Positions 18,145-26,702 are shown, counted from the first letter of the stretch. The stretch: 64,000 bases of DNA from an uncultured Acidobacteriia bacterium (GCA_903907865.1 CAIVPR010000126.1:186001-250000), one strand, 5' to 3'. A program made the numbers and translations. The notes: generated by a model not told the origin, from the sequence alone.

Positions 18145-19073
18145 CAACTTGCGCCATGACGACAACGAGTCCCGGCATGGTTCCTGTGGGGCTCGAGCAC
18201 GCCACCGACGGCGAGCTACGCCTCCGCTGGCAGGATCTGGGGCGGTTCCACTGCTACGACGGCTTCTTCGACAGCGGGCTCGATCGCATGCGCGCCATGC
18301 TCGGTGGCGATCCTCCCGGCATTACCAGCACACTCGCGGCCTTGGACTCCCTGCCCCTAGACGATTGCATCGCCCCGACCGGCTTGATCTTCCATACCGG
18401 CCGGTGCGGCTCGACCCTCCTCGCCAAGGTGCTTGCCCGGTCCCGACGCAACATCGTGGTTGGCGAGGCAAGCGTCCACAACGCTTTCTGGAATCTCCTC
18501 CCCGGTCGTGGCGATAGGGAAATCGAACAGTTCCGCCGACTCGTCCTCGCCATGGGCAGACGCAGGCTGGAGACGTATTCCGGCCACATCGTCAAGTTCA
18601 CGTCCTACAACGTCCTGCGGCATTCCGCGATCCGGTCGTCATTTCCAGACACGCCAACGATCTTCCTTTTCCGCGAGCCCCAAGCGACGCTCGATTCCAT
18701 CCATGCCAGTCCGCCGGGCTTCATCCAGAGCGGCGGTATTGCTGAGTTCCGCTTTCCCTCGCCCGAACAGATGCTGGAGGACTACATGGAGGCAGCGCTT
18801 GCGATCCCCGACACGGGCATGCGGGTACTCGACTATTCGCACCTGAAGCCGCAATTCCTCCCCGCCATCCTGGACTGGTTCCGGCAGAAACCCGACCCCG
18901 CCGAACTCCGGCAGATGCTCTCGGAATTCGACTGGGATGCCAAGGGCGGCATCGGTGCCCGATTTGTAGGAAAACAGCGTGCGCAACGCGGCGTGGTCTC
19001 ACCCCGACACCTGGAACTCTACACCGCCCTGCGCGACCGGGCGAAGCGCGACTGGCCGGAACTCCCGCAATGA
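18141..19073 (+). CDS. Sulfotransferase-like P-loop protein
   Basis: A 310-residue protein with the PAPS-type phosphate-binding loop HTGRCGSTLLAKVLA (near residues 82-96) and FLFREPQATLDS, which corresponds to the second PAPS site region of sulfotransferases. It would transfer sulfate from PAPS to an acceptor, here unknown. I place the start at GTG 18141 because GGGAGA stands six bases upstream and the codon overlaps the previous stop; ATG 18156 is the alternative. Twenty-eight bases later follows a nucleotidyltransferase gene. Confidence 0.75.
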   Translation: MTTCAMTTTSPGMVPVGLEHATDGELRLRWQDLGRFHCYDGFFDSGLDRMRAMLGGDPPGITSTLAALDSLPLDDCIAPTGLIFHTGRCGSTLLAKVLARSRRNIVVGEASVHNAFWNLLPGRGDREIEQFRRLVLAMGRRRLETYSGHIVKFTSYNVLRHSAIRSSFPDTPTIFLFREPQATLDSIHASPPGFIQSGGIAEFRFPSPEQMLEDYMEAALAIPDTGMRVLDYSHLKPQFLPAILDWFRQKPDPAELRQMLSEFDWDAKGGIGARFVGKQRAQRGVVSPRHLELYTALRDRAKRDWPELPQ

Positions 19074-19101
19074 GCCGCTGCTAACCTGGGAGAAAGCGCC
19101 C

Positions 19102-20157
19102 ATGCCACCCTTCGAATCCGCCAGAGTCCTGGCCGCCCTCTTGTCGGACCCGGCCAATCGTTTGCCCGAAGATGCGGATGAAAGGCGCCGCTTGATGGAA
19201 TCGGCCGCGCGCCAAGGCTTGGGCCCATGGCTTGCGGGAAGCCTGCGACCGCTGCTTACAGGCTCCGACCGGGCATGGTGCGATGAAAAGCTAACGCGGT
19301 CATGGCGCCAATACAGCAGAATGCTCGGGGCCGCCACGGAAATACTGGGCATCTTGGGGTCGGTGGGGATCCTGACGCTCGCACTGAAGGGCCCCGTGTT
19401 GGCATTGCGACGCTACGCGCCTCCGTTCCTCAGAAGGCCGTCGGCCGATCTGGACATCGGAGTCGCGGATAGGGACCTGGAAGCGGCGTGCAAGGCGCTG
19501 GAGGGCGCGGGGTACGTACTGCGCAGCACCCTCCAGGCGAGCCGGGCAATCCGTCACCACGCAGTCTTGACGCACGAAACACTGCCGGAGATCGAGCTCC
19601 ACTACAGGCTCACACACGGTACGCTGGGTACCCCGATTGCAGAATTACTCAAGGACTGCATTCCGTTCGACCTGCCCGGCGGGGCCACGACAATGGTCCT
19701 GGGTCCGGCCGAGGAGCTTCTGCACTTGTGCCTCCATTCCGTGGACAGCCGGTTTGCACCTTGGTTCCATTTGTTCGAGTTTCGACGACTCTGGGAGGCT
19801 GCGGACCCGGTAGTTCGGGAACAATGCCTGGCACGCGCTGTCGAGCGGCACATGGTCGGCGCGCTTCTGATGATGGATGTCGCGTTGCGCGCGATCTGGC
19901 AGGAGGGCTTGATTCCGGACACCGCGGCGCTTCCTCGCACATGGCTGGACTTCCGAATCAACCAGGATCTCCTGTCGGAATTCGAGGCGTGGGGAGTGGA
20001 GAGTGCGGCCCTCGGCGGCGTTGGCATCGGCTTGAAGAACCGCATCCACGGGCGCTGGCTGGATGTCCAGCTGACAGACCGACCGGCGGATGCATGGAAG
20101 CAAGTTGCAGCGCTGTTTCACCTCTGGCGCGAACAAAGAAATCTTTCTAGCCGTTGA
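19102..20157 (+). CDS. Nucleotidyltransferase family protein (NTP_transf_5 type)
   Basis: A 351-residue protein of the uncharacterised nucleotidyltransferase family often found in RiPP and polysaccharide clusters. Visible hallmarks are LALKGPVLA, then RRPSADLDIGV (the two metal-binding aspartates) and a histidine-rich IELHYRLTHG strand. It probably moves a nucleotidyl group onto a small molecule or peptide. ATG at 19102 has GGGAGA about nine bases upstream. It is the last gene of the operon and is followed by a hairpin. Confidence 0.78.
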   Translation: MPPFESARVLAALLSDPANRLPEDADERRRLMESAARQGLGPWLAGSLRPLLTGSDRAWCDEKLTRSWRQYSRMLGAATEILGILGSVGILTLALKGPVLALRRYAPPFLRRPSADLDIGVADRDLEAACKALEGAGYVLRSTLQASRAIRHHAVLTHETLPEIELHYRLTHGTLGTPIAELLKDCIPFDLPGGATTMVLGPAEELLHLCLHSVDSRFAPWFHLFEFRRLWEAADPVVREQCLARAVERHMVGALLMMDVALRAIWQEGLIPDTAALPRTWLDFRINQDLLSEFEAWGVESAALGGVGIGLKNRIHGRWLDVQLTDRPADAWKQVAALFHLWREQRNLSSR

Positions 20158-20166
20158 GGGAATTCC

Positions 20167-20200
20167 GAGCGGCTTCCTGTACCCATAGACAGAGCCGCTC
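20167..20200 (+). terminator. Hairpin, probable terminator of the 16986-20157 operon
   Basis: Arms 20167-20174 and 20193-20200 (8 bp) continue inward as 20177-20180 with 20189-20192 after a two-base bulge; the loop is 8 bases. It starts ten bases after the operon's last stop. The tail is only moderately T-rich, so efficiency is uncertain. Confidence 0.5.
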
Positions 20201-20237
20201 ATGTTCACGTTTGGGACGGTGTAGAATCGGGTGCTGA

Positions 20238-20563
20238 ATGCAGTCGCCGCGAGGGATCGCCGTGTATGTTTCGCCTGTATTGTGGCTGGCTTTGGCCTCG
20301 TGCCGCCCCCCGCAGCCGGTGCCGCGCAGCTTCGAGTACACCATCGAGGCGCAGAAGATGCGCGACGGCAAACCGGTGTCGGAGGCATATGCGGCCTCGG
20401 CGTAGGACACGTTCGAGGCGGGCTGGCGGTTCCGGTTGCGGATGAAGGCGGGTCAAGCGGGGTATTTTGCGCTGATCCGCAGACGGTGTACCGGGTCGCT
20501 GCCGGGGCCAAGGAGCCGCTGTTGGTGAAGCTCACATTAAAGTACGGTGCCAAGGCCCGCTGA
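20238..20563 (+). pseudogene. Broken lipoprotein gene (in-frame stop plus frameshift)
   Basis: From ATG 20238 the frame encodes a lipoprotein signal ending in LWLALASC (lipobox), then PQPVPRSFEYTIEAQKMRDG, and hits TAG at 20403-20405 after 55 codons. The same frame continues meaningfully after the stop (DTFEAGWRFRLRMKAGQAGYFALI-type strand), then the homology-like sequence switches frame near 20470 (DPQTVYRVAAGAKEPLL) and ends at 20563. The strand pattern resembles DUF4384-like proteins. A TAGAAT -10 (20222-20227) remains upstream. Two independent lesions make a sequencing error less likely, though it is not excluded. Confidence 0.68.
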
Positions 20564-20620
20564 GGCGCGTCCCACTGGATGGAAGTCGAGTAGTATGGAG
20601 AGAGGACTCAAGGAGCCACT

Positions 20621-20941
20621 ATGAAGAAATTTCAATATCTAGCCGCCGCGTGCGCCCTGCTGTGCGGGAGCACCACGGTTTACGGTGCAGGGGATGCGAA
20701 GAAGGGCCAGGAAGTGTTCGACCAGTGCGCAGTCTGCCACAACGCGGACAGCACCGAGAAGAAGATGGGACCGGGCCTGAAGGGTCTGTTCAAGAACAAG
20801 GCCCTCGGCAACGGCAAGCCTGTCAACGACGCCAACGTCACGAACAAGATCAACGAAGGCGGCAACGGCATGCCCGGCTACAAGGACATGCTGAACGACG
20901 CCGAGCGCGCGAATCTTGTCGCCTACTTGAAGACGCTGTAG
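20621..20941 (+). CDS. Class I c-type cytochrome, periplasmic
   Basis: A 106-residue cytochrome c with a signal peptide (MKKFQYLAAACALLCGSTTVYG), heme-binding CAVCH (Cys36, Cys39, His40) and axial Met84 in GNGMPGY. It carries one electron in the periplasm; the redox partners are unknown. AAGGAG stands six bases before the ATG. It is followed by a strong terminator shared with the convergent S41-like gene. Confidence 0.93.
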   Translation: MKKFQYLAAACALLCGSTTVYGAGDAKKGQEVFDQCAVCHNADSTEKKMGPGLKGLFKNKALGNGKPVNDANVTNKINEGGNGMPGYKDMLNDAERANLVAYLKTL

Positions 20942-20961
20942 TCCAACACCGTCTGATCGAC

Positions 20962-20992
20962 AAAGGGCCGTCGGAAGTTCCGACGGCCCTTT
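20962..20992. terminator. Bidirectional intrinsic terminator
   Basis: Arms 20962-20974 and 20980-20992 form a perfect 13-bp GC-rich stem with a five-base loop, A-run on the left and T-rich sequence on the right (TTTGCTTTTCT). It separates convergent cytochrome c and S41-like genes. Confidence 0.85.
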
Positions 20993-20998
20993 GCTTTT

Positions 20999-22219
20999 CT
21001 AGCTGTTCTTCGCGGCTACGATTTCGAGCGCCTTCTTGAGGATCATGTCCTCGTTGGACTTTTTCTCGGGAACCGTCGGCGCGGCGTCCAGGTCGTCCTC
21101 GGGATCGCCCGCGTTCTGGTCGGTATCGATCACCTTCTCGTCGGGCGTCACGCCGTTGTCCTGGATCGCCTTGCCGTCCGGGCCGTAGTACTTGGCCACG
21201 GACAGGATGATGGCGCTGCCGTCCTCCATGCTGATCGGGCGCCGGATGGAGGCATCCCCGAAAGTCGGCTCGCCGACCACGGTGGCGCGCTTGTTCTTCT
21301 GCAGGCCCGTCGCGGCCACCTCGGCGGCGGCAGCGGTACCGCGGCTTGTCAGGACCACGAGGGGCAGACCGGAGACCATTTTCTTCTCGTCGGCCGTGTA
21401 GGTCTTCTTCGGGAACTTCTGACCTTCGGCGTAGGTGATAGTGCCCTTGCCGAGGAACAGGTTGGCGAGTTCTACACCGTCCTCCGGATCGCCGGTGGCG
21501 CACTGGCGGAGGTCGAGGATGATCCGCTTCGCTCCCTGCTTCTGCAACGCCGTGGCTGCGGTGGAAACCTCCTTGACGCGGGCGGCGCTGAGCGCTGCGG
21601 CCTTGATGTAGCCGACGTCGCCGGACATCAGCTTGGAGTCCACGGCGGGCAGCGCGATCACGGCGCGCGTCATCGTAAGCTTCTGCGGCTCGGGCTTGCG
21701 CCGCAGCACGGAAAGGTCGACAGTCGAACCGGGTTCACCCCGCAACAGCAGGCTGGCATAGGCGAGCGGCATGTCGCGCGTGGCGACGCCCTTCACCGAT
21801 TCAAGGAAATCGTTGGTCGTCAGCCCCGCCTTGTCGGCCGGCGAGCCGGGCACCACCGCCACGATGGTGATGTAGCCGTACTTCTTCGCCAGCACCATGC
21901 CGAGGTCACCCTTATAGCTGTCGAAGTTCTTCAGGTATTCCTTGTACTGGTTTGCGTTGAGGAAGCTGGCGTAGGGGTCAATCGCTTCCAGCATGCCGGT
22001 CATGGCGCCGAGCGTCACGCTGCTCATGTCCGGCTCTTCGACGTATTCGCTCTTGATCCGTGACAGGACTTCGGAGTAGACGGAGAGATGGCGGTAGACG
22101 TTGTTGCTGCCGGAGCCCTGGTCGGCCGGGGCACCCTTGGTGACAACACCGCCTAGCAGGAGCATGGCCACCATGACGGTGGACGACATCACGATGGCGA
22201 ACTTTGCACGGCTGTTCAT
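20999..22219 (-). CDS. S41 (CtpA/Prc)-family protein lacking catalytic Ser and Lys
   Basis: A 406-residue exported protein: N-terminal membrane/signal segment, a helical region (VYSEVLSRIKSEYVEEP), a PDZ domain (GYITIVAVVPGSPADKAGL) and an S41 core (RIILDLR; VVGEPTFG). In active members the core holds GSASASEI and, 25 residues later, GEPTFGK; here the same positions read GTAAAAEV and GEPTFGD, so Ser is Ala (residue 297) and Lys is Asp (322). It is therefore probably a non-proteolytic peptide-binding protein. I start at ATG 22219 (AGAAGA upstream); ATG 22243 in the same frame is possible. Confidence 0.85.
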   Translation of the reverse strand: MNSRAKFAIVMSSTVMVAMLLLGGVVTKGAPADQGSGSNNVYRHLSVYSEVLSRIKSEYVEEPDMSSVTLGAMTGMLEAIDPYASFLNANQYKEYLKNFDSYKGDLGMVLAKKYGYITIVAVVPGSPADKAGLTTNDFLESVKGVATRDMPLAYASLLLRGEPGSTVDLSVLRRKPEPQKLTMTRAVIALPAVDSKLMSGDVGYIKAAALSAARVKEVSTAATALQKQGAKRIILDLRQCATGDPEDGVELANLFLGKGTITYAEGQKFPKKTYTADEKKMVSGLPLVVLTSRGTAAAAEVAATGLQKNKRATVVGEPTFGDASIRRPISMEDGSAIILSVAKYYGPDGKAIQDNGVTPDEKVIDTDQNAGDPEDDLDAAPTVPEKKSNEDMILKKALEIVAAKNS

Positions 22220-22332
22220 AGGTCTTCTGTTTGGACGCGGCATCACGGCAAAACGGTGCGCGCGCTCCTAGTTTGAGTATATGCCGTCACGCGGCTGTAA
22301 ACTGAAGATTCGGTTCAGACAGGCCAAAACCT

Positions 22333-23373
22333 ATGTCCAAGATGTTGGACGAGATCCGGCAGCAGCCGGCCGCTCTCGAAAAGACCCTCGACGAGGCACT
22401 GCCCCTCCTCGAAAAATTCCGAGCCGCCATCGCCGCGCGGCAGCCACGTCTTGTGGTGCTGGCGGCGCGCGGAACGTCGGACAACGCGGCCCAGTTCGGG
22501 CGCTACCTGATTGAGATCGCGACCGGCATCCCCGTGTCGTTGGCCGCGCCGTCGGTCCACACGCTCTACGGGGCCAAGGTCGACTACCGCGACGCGCTTG
22601 TCGTCGGGATTTCCCAGTCCGGCGAGTCCACGGACACCAATATGGTGCTCGAACGTGCGCGCGAGGCCGGGGCCGTCACCGTGGCCATCACCAACGAGGA
22701 AGACAGCACCATGGCCGGCCTCGCCGACCACGTCCTTTTCGTGCGCGCGGGCCGCGAGAAGAGTGTCGCCGCAACCAAGACCTACACCGGCCAACTGCTG
22801 CTGATGTACGTGGTCGCGCACGCGCTGGGGGCCAAGTTCAAACCGGACCAGCTCCGCGCCATTCCCGACTGGGTGGAAAAGGCGTTGGGCATCCACGAAC
22901 GCGTCTTCGAAGTCGCGGGACGCTACCGCTTCATGGAGCACGCCGTGGTCGTAGGCCGCGGGCTCAACTACGCCAACGCCTACGAGTTCGCGTTGAAGAT
23001 GATGGAAACTTCCTACGTGGTGGCCGAGCGCTTCTCGTCCGCCGACTTCCTCCACGGCCCCATCGCGATGGTCGAGCGCGATTTTCCCGCCTTCGTCTTC
23101 GCCCCGTCGGGTCCTACGGGCGTTTCGATCAAGGAGATGCTGGTCAAGCTGGACGTACTCGGGGCCGAGACCCTCGCAATCGCGGACGAGTCGAGCCGGT
23201 CGGCCGCGAAGTTGGCATCAAGGGCACTGGTGATCCCCGCGAAGATTACGGAAATTTACACTCCGATCCCCTATATCGTCCCCGCGCAGCTGTTCGCGGC
23301 GGCTCTGGCGGTCGAGAAGAACCTGAATCCGGACCGTCCGCGCACCTTGACGAAGGTAACTCAAACGCTCTAG
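22333..23373 (+). CDS. SIS-domain sugar-phosphate protein (GlmS isomerase / glucosamine-6-P deaminase-like)
   Basis: A 346-residue protein with two SIS domains and no glutaminase part. It starts SKMLDEIRQQP, like GlmS C-terminal domains, and keeps ARGTSDNAAQFGRY, GISQSGESTDTN and KSVAATKTYTGQ. Proteins of this architecture act as aldose-ketose isomerases or deaminases on amino-sugar phosphates (for example NagB-II, FrlB or AgaS groups). Which of these it is cannot be decided. It is transcribed away from the S41-like gene. Confidence 0.88.
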   Translation: MSKMLDEIRQQPAALEKTLDEALPLLEKFRAAIAARQPRLVVLAARGTSDNAAQFGRYLIEIATGIPVSLAAPSVHTLYGAKVDYRDALVVGISQSGESTDTNMVLERAREAGAVTVAITNEEDSTMAGLADHVLFVRAGREKSVAATKTYTGQLLLMYVVAHALGAKFKPDQLRAIPDWVEKALGIHERVFEVAGRYRFMEHAVVVGRGLNYANAYEFALKMMETSYVVAERFSSADFLHGPIAMVERDFPAFVFAPSGPTGVSIKEMLVKLDVLGAETLAIADESSRSAAKLASRALVIPAKITEIYTPIPYIVPAQLFAAALAVEKNLNPDRPRTLTKVTQTL

Positions 23374-23505
23374 CGCGAGGAACGCGACACACCCGGAGGG
23401 CTGCAATACAATAAAAGACTGCTCGGGTTTGCTGTGCGTCCGACGCTTGCGGTAGGGGGCGGAAGCGCGGTCGATTTGCGGCACAAAGAACTTCGATTCG
23501 ATTAG

Positions 23506-23534
23506 TTGACGCGGGTGCCATTTCCCCCTTGAAT
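23506..23534 (+). promoter_or_regulatory. Candidate sigma-70 promoter of the class II aldolase gene
   Basis: TTGACG (23506-23511) and TTGAAT (23529-23534) stand 17 bases apart, matching 5/6 and 4/6 of consensus, in an otherwise gene-free stretch (23374-23581). The start codon follows about 50 bases downstream. Confidence 0.55.
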
Positions 23535-23581
23535 AATCCTCCGGAATCAAGTGAAATGGAAGCCACGGTGGAATACACGCC

Positions 23582-24664
23582 TTGCTAGTGAGCCCAGCCT
23601 CGGAGATAGATTCCCTGATGCACCTGTCGGCCCGCATCGGTGGCGAGCCCCTGCTCGTCCAAGCGGGAACCGGAAACACGTCCATCAAGCTGGACGGCGT
23701 CCTGTGGATCAAGGCCTCCGGCAAGTGGCTGGCACACGCGGCGACCGAGGAGATCCTCATTCCGGTCAATCTGGCCGAGACCCGGCGGCGTGTCACTCAA
23801 AACTCGGATCCCTCGGGCCAGACGGCAATGATCGGTGGGCGGGCACTGGCTGCGTCGGTGGAAACCGCGATGCACGCCGTGCTGCCGCACAGGGTAGTGC
23901 TCCATGTCCACTCGGTGAATACGATCGCGTTCGCGGTGCGCCAAGACGGTCCCAGGCAACTGGCGGAGCGCCTTGAAGGCATCCGTTGGGAGTGGATTCC
24001 CTACGTGCCGTCGGGACTTCCGTTGGCCAGGCTGATCCAGGCGGCCGTCGCCCGTGATCCCGAGATTGTCGTGCTCGTGCTGGCCAACCACGGACTCGTA
24101 GTTTGCGGCGCGGATTGCGCGGAGGCCGAAGCGTTGTTGCGCGAGGTGGAGCGCAGGGTCGCGGTGGCACCTCGTCCCTCCCCCGAACCGGGCTGGGATT
24201 TGATGAACCGGCTGGCGGCGGGCAGCGGGTGGCGCGTTCCGGCAAGCGTTGCGGCGCACGCCATGGGTGCCGACCCTGTTTCGCGACGGATCGTGTCGCA
24301 CGGCGTCCTCTATCCGTGCCAAGCGATCTTCCTCACGCCCCACTCGCGGGTCTTTCCGCGCAACGTGTCGGAGTCGGAACTGTCAGCAACCGAGGAGCCC
24401 TTCGTCTTGATCGAGGGCGCGGGTACGCTGCTCAGGCACAAGCCGAATCCGACGGAAGCCGCGACGCTGAACGGACTGGTGCAGGTGCTGCAGCGGATTC
24501 CCGAATCGGCTCCGGTGCAATACCTGTCGGAGCGTGAAGTACGGGATCTCCTCTGTGCCGACGTTTACCACTACCGCGAGTTGGTGGAAGACAACGGTGC
24601 GGGCCACATGGCCTTCCAACCGCATGTCTCCGGGGATTCGGTCGGGATCAATTTGGCGTCGTAA
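23582..24664 (+). CDS. Class II aldolase/adducin family protein
   Basis: A protein of about 358-360 residues. Family motifs are LLVQAGTGNTSIK, WIKASGKWLA, LHVHSVNTIAF (metal-binding histidines) and NHGLVVCG. Such enzymes cleave or epimerise sugar phosphates with Zn2+; the longer C-terminal part is shared with rhamnulose/short-chain-dehydrogenase-linked aldolases. The start is uncertain: TTG 23582 or GTG 23588. The SIS protein immediately upstream suggests joint work in sugar phosphate metabolism. Confidence 0.86.
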   Translation: MLVSPASEIDSLMHLSARIGGEPLLVQAGTGNTSIKLDGVLWIKASGKWLAHAATEEILIPVNLAETRRRVTQNSDPSGQTAMIGGRALAASVETAMHAVLPHRVVLHVHSVNTIAFAVRQDGPRQLAERLEGIRWEWIPYVPSGLPLARLIQAAVARDPEIVVLVLANHGLVVCGADCAEAEALLREVERRVAVAPRPSPEPGWDLMNRLAAGSGWRVPASVAAHAMGADPVSRRIVSHGVLYPCQAIFLTPHSRVFPRNVSESELSATEEPFVLIEGAGTLLRHKPNPTEAATLNGLVQVLQRIPESAPVQYLSEREVRDLLCADVYHYRELVEDNGAGHMAFQPHVSGDSVGINLAS

Positions 24665-24682
24665 GTGGACGGGACGAGTCGG

Positions 24683-24832
24683 ATGCAAGACAGCCGCGAC
24701 GAGCATGAATATATGGCGAACCAGCTTTCCCCGTCAGACACGCCTTGGATGCGGTTCGTAGGCTTGGTGGAAACGGGCGGTCCCCAAGCCAGCCGCTCCA
24801 TCGACGAAGTCGTCTATGAGAACTCGATCTGA
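24683..24832 (+). CDS. Orphan VapB-like antitoxin remnant or small antitoxin
   Basis: A 49-residue frame starting MQDSRDEHEYM. Its second half, PWMRFVGLVETGGPQASRS followed by IDEVVY, resembles the conserved C-terminal tail of small antitoxins encoded upstream of PIN toxins (pattern P-W-x-x-F-x-G-x-x-E-x-G-D-P-x-x-S-x-x-I-D-x-x-V-Y). No PIN gene follows; the next gene is ffh. It is either an orphan antitoxin or the end of a decayed module. Confidence 0.5.
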   Translation: MQDSRDEHEYMANQLSPSDTPWMRFVGLVETGGPQASRSIDEVVYENSI

Positions 24833-24997
24833 TTGCCGGATAGAGACCCGGAACTCAGGAACCTCGCCTTAGAAACTTCCCTTCCCCCCCATCGATCCGT
24901 TACAATGAAGAGTCACCCATCCGTGCCGAGCGCCCTATACCCGGGTCCCGGGCTGTTGGGCTGATAAAGGCAACCGGAACGACCCCGAACTAGACGC

Positions 24998-26371
24998 ATG
25001 TTTGATAACCTGTCCGACAAACTGCAGCGTGTCTTCAAGAACCTGCGTGGCCAAGGACGCCTCACCGCCGAGAACATGGAGGTGGCGCTCCGCGAGGTCC
25101 GCGTTGCGCTCCTTGAGGCAGACGTCAATTTCAAGGTCGTCAAACAGCTCATCGAAGCCGTTAAAACCCGTGCGCTCGGTGCCGAAGTCCTGCAGTCGCT
25201 TTCGCCCTACCAGCAGGTCATCGGCATCATCAGCGAGGAACTGGTCAAAATCCTCGGCAGCCACGAATCGAAACTCCGGTTTGCCAACGATCCGCCCAGC
25301 GTCTTCCTCATCGTCGGCCTCCAAGGCTCCGGTAAAACTACTTCCACCGGCAAGCTCGCCAAGTGGCTGATAAAGAACGGACACCGCCCGCAGGTTGTTT
25401 CCGTCGACATCTACCGCCCCGCCGCGCGCCAGCAGTTGGCCATCATTGCGCGCGACAACAAGATTCCGATCTACGCCGGTGCCGAAGGCGAGACGCTACC
25501 CATCGATTTGGCCCGCTCGGCGCGCCGCGAGACCGTCAATTCCGGTCGCGACGTCCTGCTGGTCGATACCGCAGGCCGCCTCCACATCGACGACCAGTTG
25601 ATGACCGAGTTGAAGCAGTTGAAGGAACTGCTCAACCCCGTCGAAATCCTCTTCGTGGCCGACGCCATGACCGGCCAGGACGCGGTCAAGTCCGCCGACG
25701 AATTCCACAAGCAGTTGGGAATCACCGGCGTGATCCTGACCAAGATGGACGGCGACGCCCGTGGCGGCGCGGCGCTCTCCATCCGGCACGTCACCGGCCA
25801 GCCTCTCAAGTTTGTCGGCCTTGGCGAAAAAGCCGACGCCTTTGAGCCGTTCCACCCCGACCGGGCTGCCTCGCGCATCCTCGGGATGGGCGATATCGTA
25901 AGTTTCGTCGAGAAGGCCCAGGAGGCCTTCGACTCCAAGCAGCAGGAGGAGATGCAGCGCAAGCTGCTCGACAACGAATTCTCGCTGGAGGATTTCCGGG
26001 ACCAGCTCAAGTCCTTGCGCAAGCTCGGCTCGCTGGATTCCATCCTCAAGATGATGCCGAAGGTCGGCATGATGAAGGAGCTGCAGGGGTTGCAGCCCGA
26101 CGAGAAGGAACTGACGCGGATTGTGGCGATCATCGATTCGATGACACCCAAGGAGCGTCACAACCACATGATCATCAACGGAGCCCGCCGTCGGCGCATC
26201 GCGCGCGGCAGCGGCACCACCGTCCAGGACGTAAACGAGTTGCTCAAGCAGTACGGACAGGCCCGCAAGATGATGAAAAGCTTGTCCGGCAGCCTGTCCG
26301 GGATGGGCTTCCTCGGCAAAAAGCTGGGGAAGATGGGCGGGCTGGGCAAGCTCGGCCTTCCCGGATTTTGA
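24998..26371 (+). CDS. ffh: Signal recognition particle protein Ffh
   Basis: A 457-residue SRP54 GTPase: helical N domain, G domain with GLQGSGKTTSTGKLA, DTAGR and TKMDGDARGG, and a methionine-rich M domain (MPKVGMMKELQG, MGFLGKKLGKMGG) that binds signal peptides and SRP RNA. It directs membrane proteins to the translocon with FtsY. It leads the conserved operon ffh-rpsP-khpA-rimM-trmD. I found no SRP RNA gene near it. TACAAT at 24901-24906 is a possible -10 element with a poor -35. Confidence 0.97.
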   Translation: MFDNLSDKLQRVFKNLRGQGRLTAENMEVALREVRVALLEADVNFKVVKQLIEAVKTRALGAEVLQSLSPYQQVIGIISEELVKILGSHESKLRFANDPPSVFLIVGLQGSGKTTSTGKLAKWLIKNGHRPQVVSVDIYRPAARQQLAIIARDNKIPIYAGAEGETLPIDLARSARRETVNSGRDVLLVDTAGRLHIDDQLMTELKQLKELLNPVEILFVADAMTGQDAVKSADEFHKQLGITGVILTKMDGDARGGAALSIRHVTGQPLKFVGLGEKADAFEPFHPDRAASRILGMGDIVSFVEKAQEAFDSKQQEEMQRKLLDNEFSLEDFRDQLKSLRKLGSLDSILKMMPKVGMMKELQGLQPDEKELTRIVAIIDSMTPKERHNHMIINGARRRRIARGSGTTVQDVNELLKQYGQARKMMKSLSGSLSGMGFLGKKLGKMGGLGKLGLPGF

Positions 26372-26427
26372 TCCGCCCGTAATTTTGATTTGGTCTTGAA
26401 GAGTTTTCAGAGGACAATAAGAAGCAG

Positions 26428-26676
26428 ATGCTGATGATTAGACTGGCGCGTTTCGGCGCCAAAAAGAAGCCGTTCTACCGGATCGTCGTGATCGAGAAGG
26501 AACGCGCCCGCAACAGCCGCAACATCGAGGTGGTTGGCCACTACAACCCGCTCATCGACCCGCCGGCCGTGAAGCTCGAATACGAGCGGATCGCCCACTG
26601 GACCAAGAACGGCGCCCAGCTCTCCGAGACGGTCGAGCGGTTGATCAAGAACAACCCGGCCCCGGTAGCAGCGTAA
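26428..26676 (+). CDS. rpsP: 30S ribosomal protein S16
   Basis: An 82-residue S16 with the standard start MIRLARFGAKKKPFYRIVV and VVGHYNP. It binds 16S rRNA during small-subunit assembly. A second ATG two codons in gives the classical MIRLAR start. It lies 56 bases after ffh and 26 before khpA. Confidence 0.97.
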   Translation: MLMIRLARFGAKKKPFYRIVVIEKERARNSRNIEVVGHYNPLIDPPAVKLEYERIAHWTKNGAQLSETVERLIKNNPAPVAA

Positions 26677-26702
26677 GCCCGGTATCCCGGAGCGAGAAGG
26701 CC

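Noticed and set aside
24833-24997. SRP RNA gene next to ffh
   Set aside because: The conserved tetraloop and GGUGCUGUU/GGAAGGAAGCAGCC-type sequences are not present.
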